Part shown: positions 49,595-62,543 of the stretch, in pieces
Layout: each line of letters starts with the position of its first letter
How positions within the stretch are numbered: the first letter of the stretch is position 1
Assembly (NCBI GenBank): GCA_007922225.1
Contig: ML679954.1
Coordinates: 22,527,003-22,591,002, forward strand
Length of the DNA stretch: 64,000 nt
Source of the DNA: Emydura subglobosa
Lineage: Eukaryota > Chordata > Testudines > Chelidae
Reading direction: 5' to 3'
The notes under the pieces: generated by a model
Seen by the model: the letters and a program-made list of their open reading frames with translations, nothing else
The model's database searches: none
Told to the model about the DNA's origin: nothing
Position numbers and translations under genes: made by a program

Positions 49595-49835
49595 AGCAAG
49601 GATGGTCTTGTGGTTAAGGCACCGGACTGACATCAAGAGATCTGGATTCACTCATTCCTTACAGTTACAGGCTTTCTGTCTGACCTTGGCTAAGTCACAT
49701 AGGGAAAGATTGTCAAAGGCCTTAAGTGTCTCTTTGAAAATCTCCTCATTAGTCTCCTTGTGTCCCTGTTCAACAGCTGTAAAATGGAGAGGACATTTCT
49801 GTTCTCTGATCCTGTGTCTGTCTTGTCTATTTAGG
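49595..49835 (+). repeat. tRNA-derived MIR/CORE-type SINE
   Basis: GTCTTGTGGTTAAGGCACCG then GACTGACATCAAGAGATCTGGATTC resembles the A- and B-box head of a tRNA-derived SINE. It is followed by GACCTTGGCTAAGTCACATA and ACAGCTGTAAAATGGAGAGG, which match the MIR-like 'tgaccttgggcaagtca' and 'tctgtaaaatgggga' blocks. Not a functional tRNA gene. Confidence 0.75.
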
Positions 49836-50039
49836 CACTAATTTTGCACTGAGCTCCATGCTATCAGACCTCTGCACCTGTGTGGAGCCTCACTGAAGTT
49901 AATGGGGCTTCAGGGGAGTGCAAGTTCTGTTCAAGTGGAGTGTAGTACAGGATTTGGCCTAACATTGCACATAGAGATGATCCAGATTTCTCACACAAAA
50001 AGCTGTTTTGGTGAAAATGGCTCTTTTAAAAATCAAAAT

Positions 50040-50290
50040 TTTCATGAACAGTCATCTTCAGTAAAATTCTGTTTTTGTGACATTTTCTAACACAATATTT
50101 TATCAACATTATCAGCATCTTTTTAAAAATTTTCATTTACTGAAAAACCAATTTTCTGAAAGAAAATGTTTTTTTTCCTAAACTAGTTTTCAATAAGGAT
50201 TTTAATAAAAATTCACCAACATTTTGACTAAAAATATTGTGAATTTTTTTTTGCGCAAAAAAAGAGAAAATGGATCAATTCTGAACCCTG
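50040..50290. repeat. AAAATTTTC-rich dispersed repeat
   Basis: Many GAAAATTTTC/TTTTCA-type motifs in both orientations, resembling the sequence at 5336-5455. Confidence 0.35.
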
Positions 50291-50344
50291 CAAAAGAAAC
50301 AGCTTCAATCTTTTGAAATATCTTGTGCAGTTGTTTTTCAACTA

Positions 50345-50450
50345 GCTCTCACTGCAAGCTCTGTAGGATAGGGACTGTCTCTTATTATGTATCTGTAGAC
50401 TGTCTCTCACAATGGGTCCTTGACCTCAGTTGGGGTAATTGAACAGGTCC
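50345..50450 (+). repeat. L2/MIR-like 3' tail
   Basis: CTGCAAGCTCTGTAGGATAG then GGACTGTCTCTTATTATGT and CACAATGGGTCCTTGACCTC match the common tail. Confidence 0.6.
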
Positions 50451-50459
50451 CTCTGTCAC

Positions 50460-53400
50460 CTGGTGCCTCGAGTGTAAATGGAATGAATAATACATCTCTC
50501 CTTATCCTAAACATCGCGTTTCAATTAAATTCCCAAAAACTTACTTTATCATACTTATAGCTAGCTAGAAAAACCCAGTCACACCAGAATTTAACTGCCA
50601 TATCAAGCTCACTAATGTTTGAATACAATTAGGTTTGCATTTCCCATTTCTTTTTAAGAATTTTTTTTAAACATTTTTTGTGCTAGATATGAAAAGAATT
50701 AAAAATAGAAGTGGATCTAGTAATGTTAGGTATTTACACATGCACAGGACATGGACATAACTTGATAACACATTTTTATTTTAATCAGGTCATACGTTTA
50801 ACAAATTTTAAAAATTACTTTGGGAATATTTGTCATTGTTCCATTGCTGATGAATATCTTTCATGAAAGAGAAACAATTTAACACACTCACCAGTGAGTT
50901 ATAACAACAGGCTGAGGTGGGATAAGAACATTAGAAGAATCAGAGGAAGTCATTATTTGAAACAATTTTTACCTAATAATAAACAAATATACATAGTAAT
51001 GGAGAAGAGAGATTTCGTTAACTCCTGTGAGGGTTTACGGAACTGCTGTGGATAGAAATACATAATGTTCATTTAGCTTTTATAGGTCTGCATAACATTT
51101 TGTCAATTAACCATTATTTTTGATTTGTGGTATACCATTACAAACCAGTAAAGGGCAGCACTAACCAACTGTTTTAAGTAACTAAAAAAACACTAATTAT
51201 TGTTTTCAAGTTTTAAATAATGTATACATCTCTAATTTGACTGGATTTGCAATTAATTTAGTATCTTGCAATTTTAGTGCCAAATATCTATTTTAAAAAT
51301 CTTCTAAAAACCGAAAAACTAAGGCTACAAATGAACAGATTAGTTATAATGAACTTTTGTAAAGGGCATTTCAGTTACTGAGGCGTTGAATCTCTCTTAT
51401 TAAGATAGAGGGTCACTTTAATTGCTTTATTAGATTATGTCCCAAAATCTACATAGCAAAACAGTACAATTGTTTAGCAGTTAGGACAGTAACAATCTCA
51501 AACATCTGAGCACTAAACATGCATTTCTGGTGGTTTGAAATGTTACTGGTAATCTTTATTTGCAAATAACCTGTTAAATTAGATTAGTGCAATTGCCTTT
51601 GAGTCTCACGTCAAATAGCTTTTCTTTTTTTCCAGAAATAATGTGACTTGTACAAACAAGACATTGCATATAATGTAGAATACACACATGCACACTCAAA
51701 TATGAATTACATTTAAAATAAATTTAATCTGTACTTCCATATTTTGTTCATGTTTGTAAATGATGCAATGAATTGGTGTGAACTTTTAAAATGCTATTTT
51801 CTTTATCCTGGTGTCTGAGAAGGAATAATTAACTTAAATATACAGAATTGTGATTGAAAATATCTTTTGGGAGACAAAAAGTGGCTCTCTCTTTCCATGT
51901 AAATTTTATAAATTCTTTTAACAGAAAATTCTTAAGTTCTTTTCTTTTATGAAAAGAGGCCATTGGTTCTAACACAAGATGCTTTGTTTGGTTTTGTCTG
52001 TAATTTTAGGTTCTTCATAATTAGCTGCACTTATTTCATTGTAAAATAATAAATATGTACCATTCTAAAAATAAAAAACATATCATTAAAAGATTTGTCA
52101 TGAGTGTAAAATGTAGAGATACAAAAGTCCTATTAGAGCCTGAAGTGCATATATGGGATAGTCCCCATATAAAAGACTTATCAGATAGATTTATACTGTA
52201 TTACACTTAGCAGAAAAAAGAACAAGAAAAAGAGATCACGTCTATGGCTTTATCTACATTCAAATTGCTTTCAGTAATATTACATTGTAGTAGAGTTTCT
52301 TATATAAGCAACAATATTTTATTTTATCTCTGGAAAACGTTATTAGAGCTGAAGAAAAAAAAGTTGTTTTGGTTCAGTTCATATACACTAAGCACTCACA
52401 TGCTTTCATGCTTTCATTCTTACTTTCTCTTTTATTTTCATTTTGTCCTTTGTAGCCTTAGGTAACCCAACCATTTTGAGACAGAACCATGTAGATAGAG
52501 TCAGCGTTGTCCCCAAACGTGGAGAGTAAGAGATACAGCACCTCAGAATTGCACAGCCAGTTCTGACTCAAATAACTTCTACTGAGCCTTTGGATGGCAC
52601 ACCACAGATTAGCATTTTAGACACATGATGAAGATTAGTGTAAAGCCCAACCATAGGTCAAGCCATTGTCTGCCTATTAATCCAAAATGTTCTACTTTAA
52701 CCTCGGAAGTTCTGGCATATAATAAACATATGATTAATTATTATTATATATCTGTGGTGAGCACAAGGAACAATCCAGCATTTACTGCTTATCCTCCCCT
52801 CCCACTGATACAGTAGGAACTTTTGATTCTTGATGAATAAACATTTTTTTAATCTTTTATGATGTGTAAAATATTTAAATTAAAAGTGAGTTCACACCAT
52901 GCAGTTAATTTGTACTTGCAACTTTTTACAGAAATAATTCTCAGCTGATTTGCCCCATTTAACATTTTCAGTGGTATTTGTGTAGCAGTTTTTTTTTATT
53001 CTTGATTGACATTTCCTTCTTGGGAGACCCAAGATCAGATTGTAGTCCCTGAATCTGCAACTAAGGTGACTCTCCACAAACAGGTGTGCTACTGGCCATG
53101 CAATAAAGGGCACCTGGACTTCTGGGAGGACACTCTGTGGATCCAGGGAGCAGAGGTCAGAGGGATATACATTAACCCATCTGCATCCCTGGAAAACCCA
53201 TGTTAAAGTTAGCCTTAACATGAAGGTCCAGGTGCAGCTGCCAATGGAGGATGCCTAGAGGTATGGGTCTAATGAAGTTGCACTCCTCAGTCTTGGAGTA
53301 TGAATAGAGTCCCAAAAAGTGGCTCAGGCTCATGAACTCTACACAGGTCGCTGGTCTCCAGCAGGCACGGGGGATAGAGGGAGGGAAGAGCCATAAAGTC

Positions 53401-54070
53401 TGAGGGCAGGCCTTCCTCCCTTATTTGTATGGAAAGACAACCCACTGCCCCAGAAGAATATTACAGGACAAGCTTTGTGAGAAGAATGATGCTAATTTGA
53501 GTTTTCCCATGGGAAGGGTTGAACTTGCCCTTTATTATTTTCTTTCCTTTTTATTTTTGTTAATACCCCGGGACATATATTAACTAGCCAGAAACATCAG
53601 TATTTCTAGTTTGCTTTAGTTTGTAAATTCAATAGAACAGACTGCTGGGAATAAAAGTTATTTTAAAAAAAAGATGCTAAGTGGTTGTAAAAAAAACCAT
53701 GAGTTGTGTATAATTTCTCAGTAGTGGAGCATTAGGTGGATGAATGGGCACCTGGAAGGACACTGACAGAGGTTAGATTTTCTCAGGCAGAAATGGCAAG
53801 GAAGTGCAACTAGCAGACTGCCTCACTACAGTATTTACTCATTAATGATGCTAGAAATTTTCAGATCGCAATATAAAACAAATTCTTTCCTAAGTGGCTC
53901 ATGTGAAACTTTCCTCTCAAATCTGCAGGAATCTTCTCTATATGGAATACCAACAGAATTCACAACAGAAATCTGCAGTGTGGAATTGAGAAGAGGAGAA
54001 TTTTGATTTAAAGAGTGAACTGTATCCCTCTCCATGCAAAGCCTGATTAAAAAGGGGAATTTAGTAAGGA
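50460..54070. other. AT-rich upstream flank, no gene
   Basis: Mostly repeat-poor AT-rich DNA to about 52900. From 53000 to 53420 the sequence is less AT-rich and has short frames on both strands, none recognised. Confidence 0.4.
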
Positions 54071-54084
54071 TTGAAATGGGGAAG

Positions 54085-55737
54085 CAGGGCTGGATTTAGG
54101 GGCAAGCAACCGCCCAGTATGTTGGGTTTGGGGGGTGCCAGTCTTGGTGTGCTGCTTTTGTTAGTGACAAAAGGGAAAACAGAATGTTGGAAGTAAAATG
54201 TTTCAGGTATTCTGTATGTGGATTCATTTTTCACTAGCCTCCTAGAATGTTCTGGACCTTTGTAGAATCTCATGGAACCTTCCAGATTTTGAGAATTACA
54301 TTTTCCTCGAATCTCCTAAAATGTTGTCAGCTACACCCTCACAGGTACATAAGGGACAGGGCATTGCTAGTCAGTCAATGAGTTGTAAGCATGAAATAAA
54401 GTGAAGTGTGAGCCCAGCTGCAATATTGTTAGCCTTGTTGTATTGTATAATTGTGAAAGTATACTTGTGTTTTAAGACTTGAAGAGTGTAAGTTGTGACC
54501 AGATCACTGACTTCAAATATCTGGTCTCAGTTGTGGTTTGGCATGATATCCTGTTCCAAGTAAATGTTGTAAGCAAGGCATTACAAACTCAGTCAATGGA
54601 CACTGTGACTGATACTACGTTAATGAGAAGCTGCCTTGATTTCATTGTTGCCAACGCAGACAATGGATTTAAAGATGCTGTCACCACTGCCAAAGAAATG
54701 GCTGAAAACTTAGGAGTTGAACCGATTTTAAAGGGAATTCATATTCATTGAAAGAACAGACAGTTTGGTTATGAGGGCAGTTATGAGATGATGGCAATCT
54801 TGGGAGGAAAATTCAAGAGGGAGGTTTTTTGCTCGCTCATTGACACTGCCTGAATATCCATGAAAGAAGGGTTCAGACATACGAAGCACCACGAAAAGAC
54901 CTGGGGAGTTTTGTATGAGTTTAGTAAAATGCCGGTGGACAGGAAAAACACTTGAACAATTGTATGGACCTTTATTGGATATTGACACGAGGAATGTTTG
55001 GACATCATGATAAAGATCTCTGTGTCAAATTTGACAACACCCGTCACATTTTGCCACACGGAAAGCACTCTCACTCAAAGTTATCCAATTCATTTGTGAT
55101 TCAGAGCTGAAGGACACTTTTCCTAATGTGTGGATAGCTTTGAGGATTCTGCTCACACTGCCAATCACAGTCATGAATGGTACGCACAGCTTTTCAACGC
55201 TCAGGTTAATAAAACACGTTTTCGATTGGCGATGGCCAACGAGAGACTGACATCATTTGCTATTTTATTGCCTGAAAATGCCATTGGCCATGTCTTTGTA
55301 TCTCTCTGACTCTGTGCTTCAGCTCACAAGGGCAAAGGTGAAAAAAGTGACTTTATGAACTAAAAGACTAGGGTTAACATTCTAAGGATGTCACCTACTG
55401 TAATACTATTTAATACTGGTCCATCCAATGTTGGTGCACAGTTCAATTTCTTGAGGTTAGTACATTTCAGTTATTCTTAAAATGTAAAAGTTTCTATAAG
55501 TTTAGAGGAAACAATTTTTTATTTCCTTATTTATGACATGAATAAATACAGATCCTAGTGTGCAAATTTATCATCTTGTTTGACGGGGATAAATCATGCA
55601 TGCAAATAGTGCATCCAAGTCATGAAATGGGCTACAAATGCAATAAAAATAAGGTATTTCAAAAGCTTAACAAATGGAGGCGGGGGCGCTGAAGACACTC
55701 CTTGCCTAGGGCACCATTTGGTCTAGGGCCAGCCCTG
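54085..55737 (+). mobile_element. hAT transposon (ZMYM-type) with intact 8-bp target duplication
   Basis: Ends CAGGGCTGGATTTAGGG and (right) CTAGGGCCAGCCCTG share the inverted terminus CAGGGCTGG. The octamer TGGGGAAG flanks both ends exactly (54077-54084 and 55738-55745), which is the hallmark 8-bp hAT duplication. The 1653-bp element contains two transposase remnants on the plus strand and is internally deleted relative to a full-length hAT, which needs about 600 or more codons. Confidence 0.93.
54479..55315 (+). pseudogene. Degenerate hAT transposase, ZMYM1-like
   Basis: Segment 54479-54751 reads a block with VVVWHDILFQVNVVSKALQ and NGFKDAVTTAKEMAENLGVEP, typical of ZMYM1-like hAT transposases. 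Later (about 55085-55215) LKVIQFICDSELKDTFPNVW and ALRILLTLPITVMNGTHSFS then TLRLIKHV match the hAT C-terminal dimerisation domain, followed by NERLTSFAILLPENAI in another frame (from about 55238). In between are frameshifts and stops. The catalytic core is mostly lost, so the product cannot transpose. It lies upstream of the NTNG1 promoter on the opposite strand. Confidence 0.82.
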
Positions 55738-55745
55738 TGGGGAAG

Positions 55746-56740
55746 TGTCCACTCCCCAAAAGTATGGATAAACTATGAGCTCACTTTGGGTTCTGTTGCA
55801 TCTTAGGAGTTTCCACTACATAATCCCTCCACAGGAATCCCTGACCACTAGCGTAGTTCAAGTGTGATCAAACCCATAATGTACAGAGGGCTTCGAAGAA
55901 CCTGTGTGTTGCTTCTTTGCCAGTCTCTTCCATCCAATGCAAGACTGCTACATAGTTTTAATGGTATGAAGAGCCTTCAGTGATGGTGTCAATTCCATGC
56001 TAGTGCCTCCGTCAGTTACAGAAAGTGCAAAGTGCTCAGTTTCTAATGTGAACCATGGTAAAACACTATTCTTGCAGCAAATCATTTGTATTTTACGGTG
56101 TATTAAAACTTCACTTACATTCCAAGACACAGTTCAGTTCTTAAACATTTTAGATAATGAAACTCATCCTTGGAGGGGTGGGAGAAGGGGGCAGAAGAGG
56201 AGAGAGAGAGACAGAAAAAAAAAAAGAGAGAATAGTAGTTCTTTGGAGGATTTAAAAGAAGATCCTACAGAATTTCCCCAAGACCCTTGTATTAAATTAA
56301 AACTATAACATTTTCTGATTATGGTCTGTAATGGCAGTATTTTCAGTTTCCCAAGCCAGAAAGACCAAGCCAAAAATTCTAGAAAAAATAAACTAACAGT
56401 CAATAAATGGAACTGAAGGTCTAAACTGGTATTTAAGTTCATGTTTATACTCTCATAGGAAAGATATATTAGCCCGAAGGTTGAGCAGCAACATGCAGGA
56501 GATTTATTATTATGACGTTACATCATATTTATTTCCACACTGTTAATGCAATGGCACACTACCTGAATATATAGCTGGAAAGGCGATCTGAACTCCTTGT
56601 GATGCTCTGCACCCCTATGTTCACCCTTACAGTATAATTGTGTATTGTTAAATGCAAAGTATATCATATAAGATGCCTTTGGTATGCTCAGGAGGTACTG
56701 ATCATTATTGTTGTAGTAATATGCTTTTTGCAATTTCATA
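55746..56740. other. Upstream flank, no gene
   Basis: A purine-rich block lies at about 56155-56235. Nothing else recognised. Confidence 0.4.
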
Positions 56741-56744
56741 TGTA

Positions 56745-57690
56745 TGAGGCTTCACTATGTAATATTCCCAAAGATGTGTCCTCATGGCTTGAAACATCCA
56801 CGCAAAAAACTCTCCAGGAGCAGAGCGACAGTTTGCACCTCATCAAGGCATGTATAGGACAAACCCAGCTTTACTGGAACAAAGGGCTGGACTGGGCGTC
56901 AATGGAGGATCAATTGGACTCTCAAGTGAATCACCTCCCTTTTTTTGGGCAGCTTGGAATCATGAGGAGGTAATGCTCACTGACTCAGGACGTTGTTTGT
57001 CACCTGACTCTGAAGGGGGTGGGGGGCAAAGCCCCAGAGGGGAGAAGGAACATTATAAAAAGGGGAGACATTTGCCATGCTCTCTTCTCCAATCTACAAA
57101 CACCACCACCAAGCAAAAAGGGAGAACCTGGCTTAAGGGAAACCAGCAGCCTATGGTGAGAATCATCTACATTTGTAAAGTTGCTGAAAGTGTTAAGCTT
57201 AGTTTAGAATGTGTTTTGTTTCTCTCGACCAATCTGACTTATTATGCTTTGATTTATAATTACTTAAAATTCTTCTGTAGTTAATACATGTGTTTGTTTT
57301 ACCTAAAGCAGTGCATTTGGTTTGAAGTGTGTTGGAGACTCCTCTTGGAATAAAAAGGCTGCTGCATATCCATTTTTTCGTTAAATTGACGAAATTATAT
57401 GAGCTTACATTGTTCAGTGGGCATAACTGAACATTGTAAGATGGAGGTTCCTAGGGTAGCACCTGGGACTGGGGGGTAGTGAATGGGGTCATTCTGTTGC
57501 ATAACCCAAAGAGTTAGAAGTAATCTGGCTAGAAGTAATCACTTAGTTGGAGCAGCTTACATATTGTAGGCTGTGCATGAACAGCCCAGAGTGGGGGGTT
57601 CTCACAGCAGAGCAGAGTAAGACGGGCTCCAGGAGTGGGGGACTAGGGTGACGCAGAAATACACCAGTCCAGATTGCACCAGAGGAACAT
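56745..57690 (+). repeat. Probable LTR-like or unclassified retroelement repeat
   Basis: GTTCAGTGGGCATAACTGAA then CATTGTAAGATGGAGGTTCC, GAACAGCCCAGAGTGGGGGG and TTCTCACAGCAGAGCAGAGT recall a turtle dispersed repeat that I recognise only by its wording. AACATTATAAAAAGGGGAGA near 57049 is TATA-box-like, as in an LTR. No gag, pol or env reading frame is seen, and no paired terminal copy was found. Class uncertain. Confidence 0.4.
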
Positions 57691-57747
57691 CACACTCCGA
57701 TTACCCAAACTGCTCAAATTTCTTAAGGAAATTTCTGTTTTCTAAGG

Positions 57748-58151
57748 CAGTGGCTCTCAACCTTTCCAGATCACCGTACGCCATGCATGAGTCTGATTTG
57801 TATTGCGTACACCCCAAGTTTTACCTCATTTAAAAACTACTTGCTTACAAAAATCAGACATAAAAATACAAATGTGTCACAGCACACTATTACTGAAGAA
57901 TTGCTTACTTTCTCATTTTTACCATATAATTATAAAATAAATCAATTGGAATATAAATATTGTACTTGCATTTCAGTGTATAGTATATAGAGCAGTATAA
58001 ACAAGTCATTGTCTGTATGAAATTTTAGTTTGTACTGGCTTTTTATGTAGCCTGTTGTAAAACTAGACAAATATCTAAATGAGTTGTTGTACCCGTTGGA
58101 AGACCTCTGCATACCCCCAGGGGTACATGTACCCCTGGTTGAGAACCACTG
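57748..58151. mobile_element. Non-autonomous hAT element, 404 bp, intact target duplication
   Basis: Begins CAGTGGCTCTCAACCTTTCC and ends CCTGGTTGAGAACCACTG; the terminal inverted repeats match at 14 of 15 positions. TTCTAAGG is duplicated exactly on both sides (57740-57747 and 58152-58159). Subterminal GTACACCCC and CCCCAGGGGTACATGTACCC also pair. The AT-rich middle has no transposase. Confidence 0.95.
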
Positions 58152-58239
58152 TTCTAAGGGCTTGATCTCATTTCCACTGATCATAAGTATTGGATTGGAT
58201 CCCAAGAGACTAACATTTACAATTGTTACATTATTTGCT

Positions 58240-59170
58240 AAGGCTGTGACAGACTAGATATATCTGAACTTAGGAATTCAGTTTTTTATTGTGTGTTGAA
58301 TATACAGCTACATTTTGAACGGCAGCTTATCGCCTGGCATTCCAGACAGCACCACACCCAGGAAAAGTGTTTAAAACCTTGTTGAAGGACAATCACTGAG
58401 AAGCGATCAAGATTGCAGTCTGGAACTAGCAACTTTAATTGTTCTCAACTGCTTGCCTACCCTCATGGAACAATGTATTTTCTATATAGGGTTCCACAGA
58501 TGGCATGCATGACTAGGGGAAGGACTAAAGCATCCCAGTGAGCACATGGCAAAGTGACTGGACATAAAAGAGAGGGATTCTCCTCTGTGTGTGTTGGGGG
58601 GGGGAGGGGAAAGGGGGCAGTTGTTGCAACATCTTTGAAGATATTGCAGGAAACAGGGGGAACAATGGACTATGCTGAGGCTAACATGCTGAGAAACCTT
58701 GGCCTCACCAATAGTGTGAAATCAGACTAGGGGAGAGGTGAGCTCTCAGGATTTATTGTTGTTTCAAAGATCTATAACTTCTGAGTGCTCTTAAGAGTAA
58801 TTTCTGTGGTTAAGGAATTCCTTTGCTAAGCTGGAGTTCTTTGCTTTCCTGCCACAATGTCCCCACCAGGATTAAACTTGAAACCCAGATTGCTCACAGA
58901 AGTGTGTGTAAATGACCAGGAGGATTGGGAGGCTACAGACACTGATTTCAGGGTCTAGGGTGGCAGAACCCCACCGTCCAAAGAAGGATGTCAGACATGA
59001 GTTGTGAGCCCTAGAATGGGCCCTGTAAATCCAGAGCTTGAAACGAGACTCAATTCTATCCAGACATAATTGGCTTGGAAGCACGTGGGGATCAATAACT
59101 GAGTCCACCTGCAACAGACTGCTGACTGTACAGTGGGGTATTGAGCCAGGTGTAACAAAGCCGTCATTAA
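58240..59170. other. Possible dispersed repeat, no gene
   Basis: Moderately GC-rich compared with its flanks, with a G-rich run at 58595-58618. The wording resembles reptilian retroelement repeats, but I cannot name it. Confidence 0.25.
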
Positions 59171-59174
59171 CTGC

Positions 59175-60960
59175 AGAAGGTTATGTGTTAACCCTGATTA
59201 ATATAAGAGAAAAGTGAAGGGACCTATAGAAGAGAAATGATTGATCAGAATTTAATTTTACTCAGAATTGTGCATTATATATAAATACTTAAGGAGAAAG
59301 GTTTTGAAACAGGAATTTTGGAAAATAAGAGAAAAAACTAAATGCCAAGGGTAGAGCTACGTCCAGCATACACTGTAGTCTATGTTAGTACTATCAATAA
59401 TTCAGTACATGCAGACCCCAAATTTCGCTCTTTTGAAGATCCAGAAACCCAATTTCCACATTTCAATGGATCTACCACCACATTTTATTTGATTTTTGAA
59501 GCTTTTTCCCTCCTTCTCCCTCCCCCAACCGGATCTGGGGCCAGAACTTCACCTGGTCTAAACTCCATTGACATTAATGCCAGTGAGAATATGGCCTTTA
59601 GTTTAGAGATGCCCCTTGTTGCAAAATATAGTCAGTGTTTAGTTCATACCCGAGTCCACACGAGTGTCTGCAGTAACTTTTAAGTGTTGACCATGTGTAT
59701 CTTTCTGGTTGTTCAGTCCATAATGACATTCTTAGTCATTTTCCCCCCCAAACATAATAGTGATTAAATTATGTGAGGAAGAAACAGGTGGTAGCTGAAA
59801 CTGCAGAACCCAAAGAACTTAGCCTATGTATGTGGGAACATAAACGAAAATATTTGTCCCCATTTTTCATAGTCTATACCTGATTATTCAAACAACAAAT
59901 TGCATCCAGAACAGTAATACTATGTGCTTGACTTAGTTACACAGCACCATAAATATTTTTTTTATTAAACATTTGTATCTATTTAGCACCACGGATGTGA
60001 ATGGTGCTTTCCATATCAGGTAGATACACAGTTCCTGCCATGTTTAGAATCTAAAATGATCACACCAAGACAAGACACTATGGGAGATAACAGGCAATTG
60101 TGGCGGGGGATGGGGGTGGCATGGGGAAAATAGAGGGAAGGAAAAAAGAATACCCAGAATAAGCTTACGGGATTGTTTGGGCGGTACCATATTATATATC
60201 ATGGCCATGATCCTGAAAGCATTTATGCTTGTGTGTTACTTTATGTATGACAGTATGTTAGTGGTTAGTGTTAGTGGTTTTTATCATCATATTGAAACGT
60301 AATTGAACATACAAGATACCTAAAACACAAAAACAGACCTTTGCCAATGGGAACTGCAGATTTTTGAGTCATGTCATATATCAAGTCAATATCTGAGGTT
60401 CCTTTTACTTCTGAGAAACTTGACCCACATACTATAAAATAACTGCCTACCCCTCTCCCATTTTGTATAAGAAATTTCCATTGAAGCTTTGGGATCTGAA
60501 ACGGTTAAAAGAAAACTGGCCCCATTTTGATCATACCAGCAGTCTAAGCCTTCAAAAGATAAGCATCTCTCAGCATGAATAACCTGAAATGTGTTTTAAA
60601 ATAAAGTCATTAAAAACATTGTTTCCTAATACATTTCACAGCTTATTCATGCTGAGCAATGCAGAAATTGTGAGAAAATGCATGTAAGTGTCATTTCATC
60701 ACTGGACCATCTTAGAAACTGTGATTAGAGTCTGGTAATGAATAATAAACAATGTGTAGCTGAAACTGCAGGATCTAAGCACGTGACCAAAAATGTTGTC
60801 TCATATGGTAATTATGACCGTTAATATTCCAAAATAATAACAGTGCAGGAATGAATACCTAGCCAGTATAGGTAATTTCTATTTTGTGTTCTCATGCACA
60901 CAAGGTCTTTAACTTAATATTATAGAAGGATTAAGATATCTGTCATTGATGAAGACAATA
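59175..60960. other. Upstream flank, nothing recognised
   Basis: AT-rich; a frame of 113 codons at 59342-59683 lacks any recognisable domain. Confidence 0.4.
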
Positions 60961-60969
60961 AGCAAGATT

Positions 60970-61062
60970 TTGGGGGCAAGGACAGTCTTTGTTATGTTTT
61001 TATATGGTGCCTAGTAACTGGGCCCCCAATGTGCTATCAAAATACAAATAGTCATAATAATT
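60970..61062 (+). repeat. L2/MIR-like 3' tail
   Basis: GGGGCAAGGACAGTCTTTGT, ATGGTGCCTAGTAACTGGGC and AATACAAATAGTCATAATAA match the common tail including its terminal (AATA)-like end. Confidence 0.6.
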
Positions 61063-61099
61063 AATGCAGTACTGGAATCCATTTATTGATTCATGGCTC

Positions 61100-62540
61100 C
61101 CAAATCTTCTCGGCAATGTCAGAATCCATCTGATATCCCCATCCGCAGGATTTTGCAGGCCAGATTCTCCTCTCCCATCTACAGGGTGGAGCACGAGAAA
61201 GAGCCTACAGTGGATCAGAAAGGAGAACTTTTCCTTATATTTGTGCACTAGTTAACAGAGGTATAAAAACACATGTAACATGATAGCTCTTTAGCGGGTT
61301 CATGACAGGGACTTGCCCCAGCACAGGAGGAATCCTCAGGTGGTGCAGCACTGCCATAGCAATCCCAGGCCATCATCCTCGCCTCCCAGATTCTGGGGGA
61401 GAATACATGCGTAACCCTGTATCCTGGTGATCCCTGGGCAGCAGAATGGCTTTTGTGACAGTTACTCTAATTTTCACTGGGTACTGTTCTAATATGCAGA
61501 TGGCTTCAGGATACAGGGGGTGCGCATGTGTGATTCTAAGCCACTGCTGCATCTCCCACTGAGCTGTGCCAAACACACCTCAGACACCTCTCCAGAGCCA
61601 GACCTCTATTGCCTATTATCAATCACCTGAGCCAGCTAGTCTCCGTTATTTATCTATTTATTTAATTTTTTTGAAATCACACTGATTATTAAATCACTAC
61701 TGCATGTTAACACTCATTTTTATAAACCCATTGCCGGCTCCCATACATGATAAATACATTGTATTAACTCCAGCGCATATGAAATATTTATAAATATTAC
61801 GAAAAGAGCTCACTTTCTGAGCATAGTTATTAGACATTTTAGATTATGGAGGATTGCAAATGGTCAATTTCGTAAAATTATGAGAATTTACTTTTAAAAT
61901 TAAAACTCATGTTTTCACTAGGAGACAGACACACAACTCAGATTCCAACTGGGTTCAAGAAGAGTGACATATTTTATGTTCCTTAATTATCTTTATTTCC
62001 CAATTGCATTGTTGTTACAAAGGCTCAATTACAGTATGCCAATGAGAGAATAATAAGATGTAGAGATACTCCTTTTTCAGATGAAAGAGTTTCATACTCT
62101 TGCATTGTCAGAATATGAACTCATAAAGGACAGATGATTTCAGGATTTACTTTGTTCTACTCATAGCCACTTAACATTTTTGGGCAAAATACATTTATTA
62201 AATATAAAAAACAAGACAGGGCCAAAAATTCATCCCTTTTATGTTACCTCCCAATCCAGGTTCTTATATTGTACCCATCACCATCTTATCTGAGCACTTT
62301 GGAGCCAATAGGGCTACACCACGGATTAATTTGATCCCAGTATGATTAAACAGGGCTAATAGGGAGATTTTCAAAAGCAGAAATGCGATTAACATTGAAT
62401 GTGATTAACACACACTGAATAAAGCCAGTAATACTGAGGTGGCTACTGCTTCATTGTTAGCTCATTTTGTTAGAGTGAAGGGAGACCTGGCAGAATGACA
62501 CAAAAGACAAAGGGAGGTATTTTCAAAGTGCTCAGCCTCC
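61100..62540. other. Upstream flank with one inverted repeat
   Basis: CCCTGTATCCTG (61415-61426) and CAGGATACAGGG (61507-61518) form a perfect 12-bp inverted repeat with an 80-bp loop, probably the core of an old fold-back element. Otherwise no gene. Confidence 0.4.
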
Positions 62541-62543
62541 GGG

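Noticed and set aside
49600..49650. tRNA-like sequence
   Set aside because: A- and B-box resemblance belongs to a MIR/CORE SINE head; no complete cloverleaf and downstream SINE body present.
53006..53221. Overlapping frames on both strands resembling a small exon
   Set aside because: No flanking splice sites of quality and no recognised homology.
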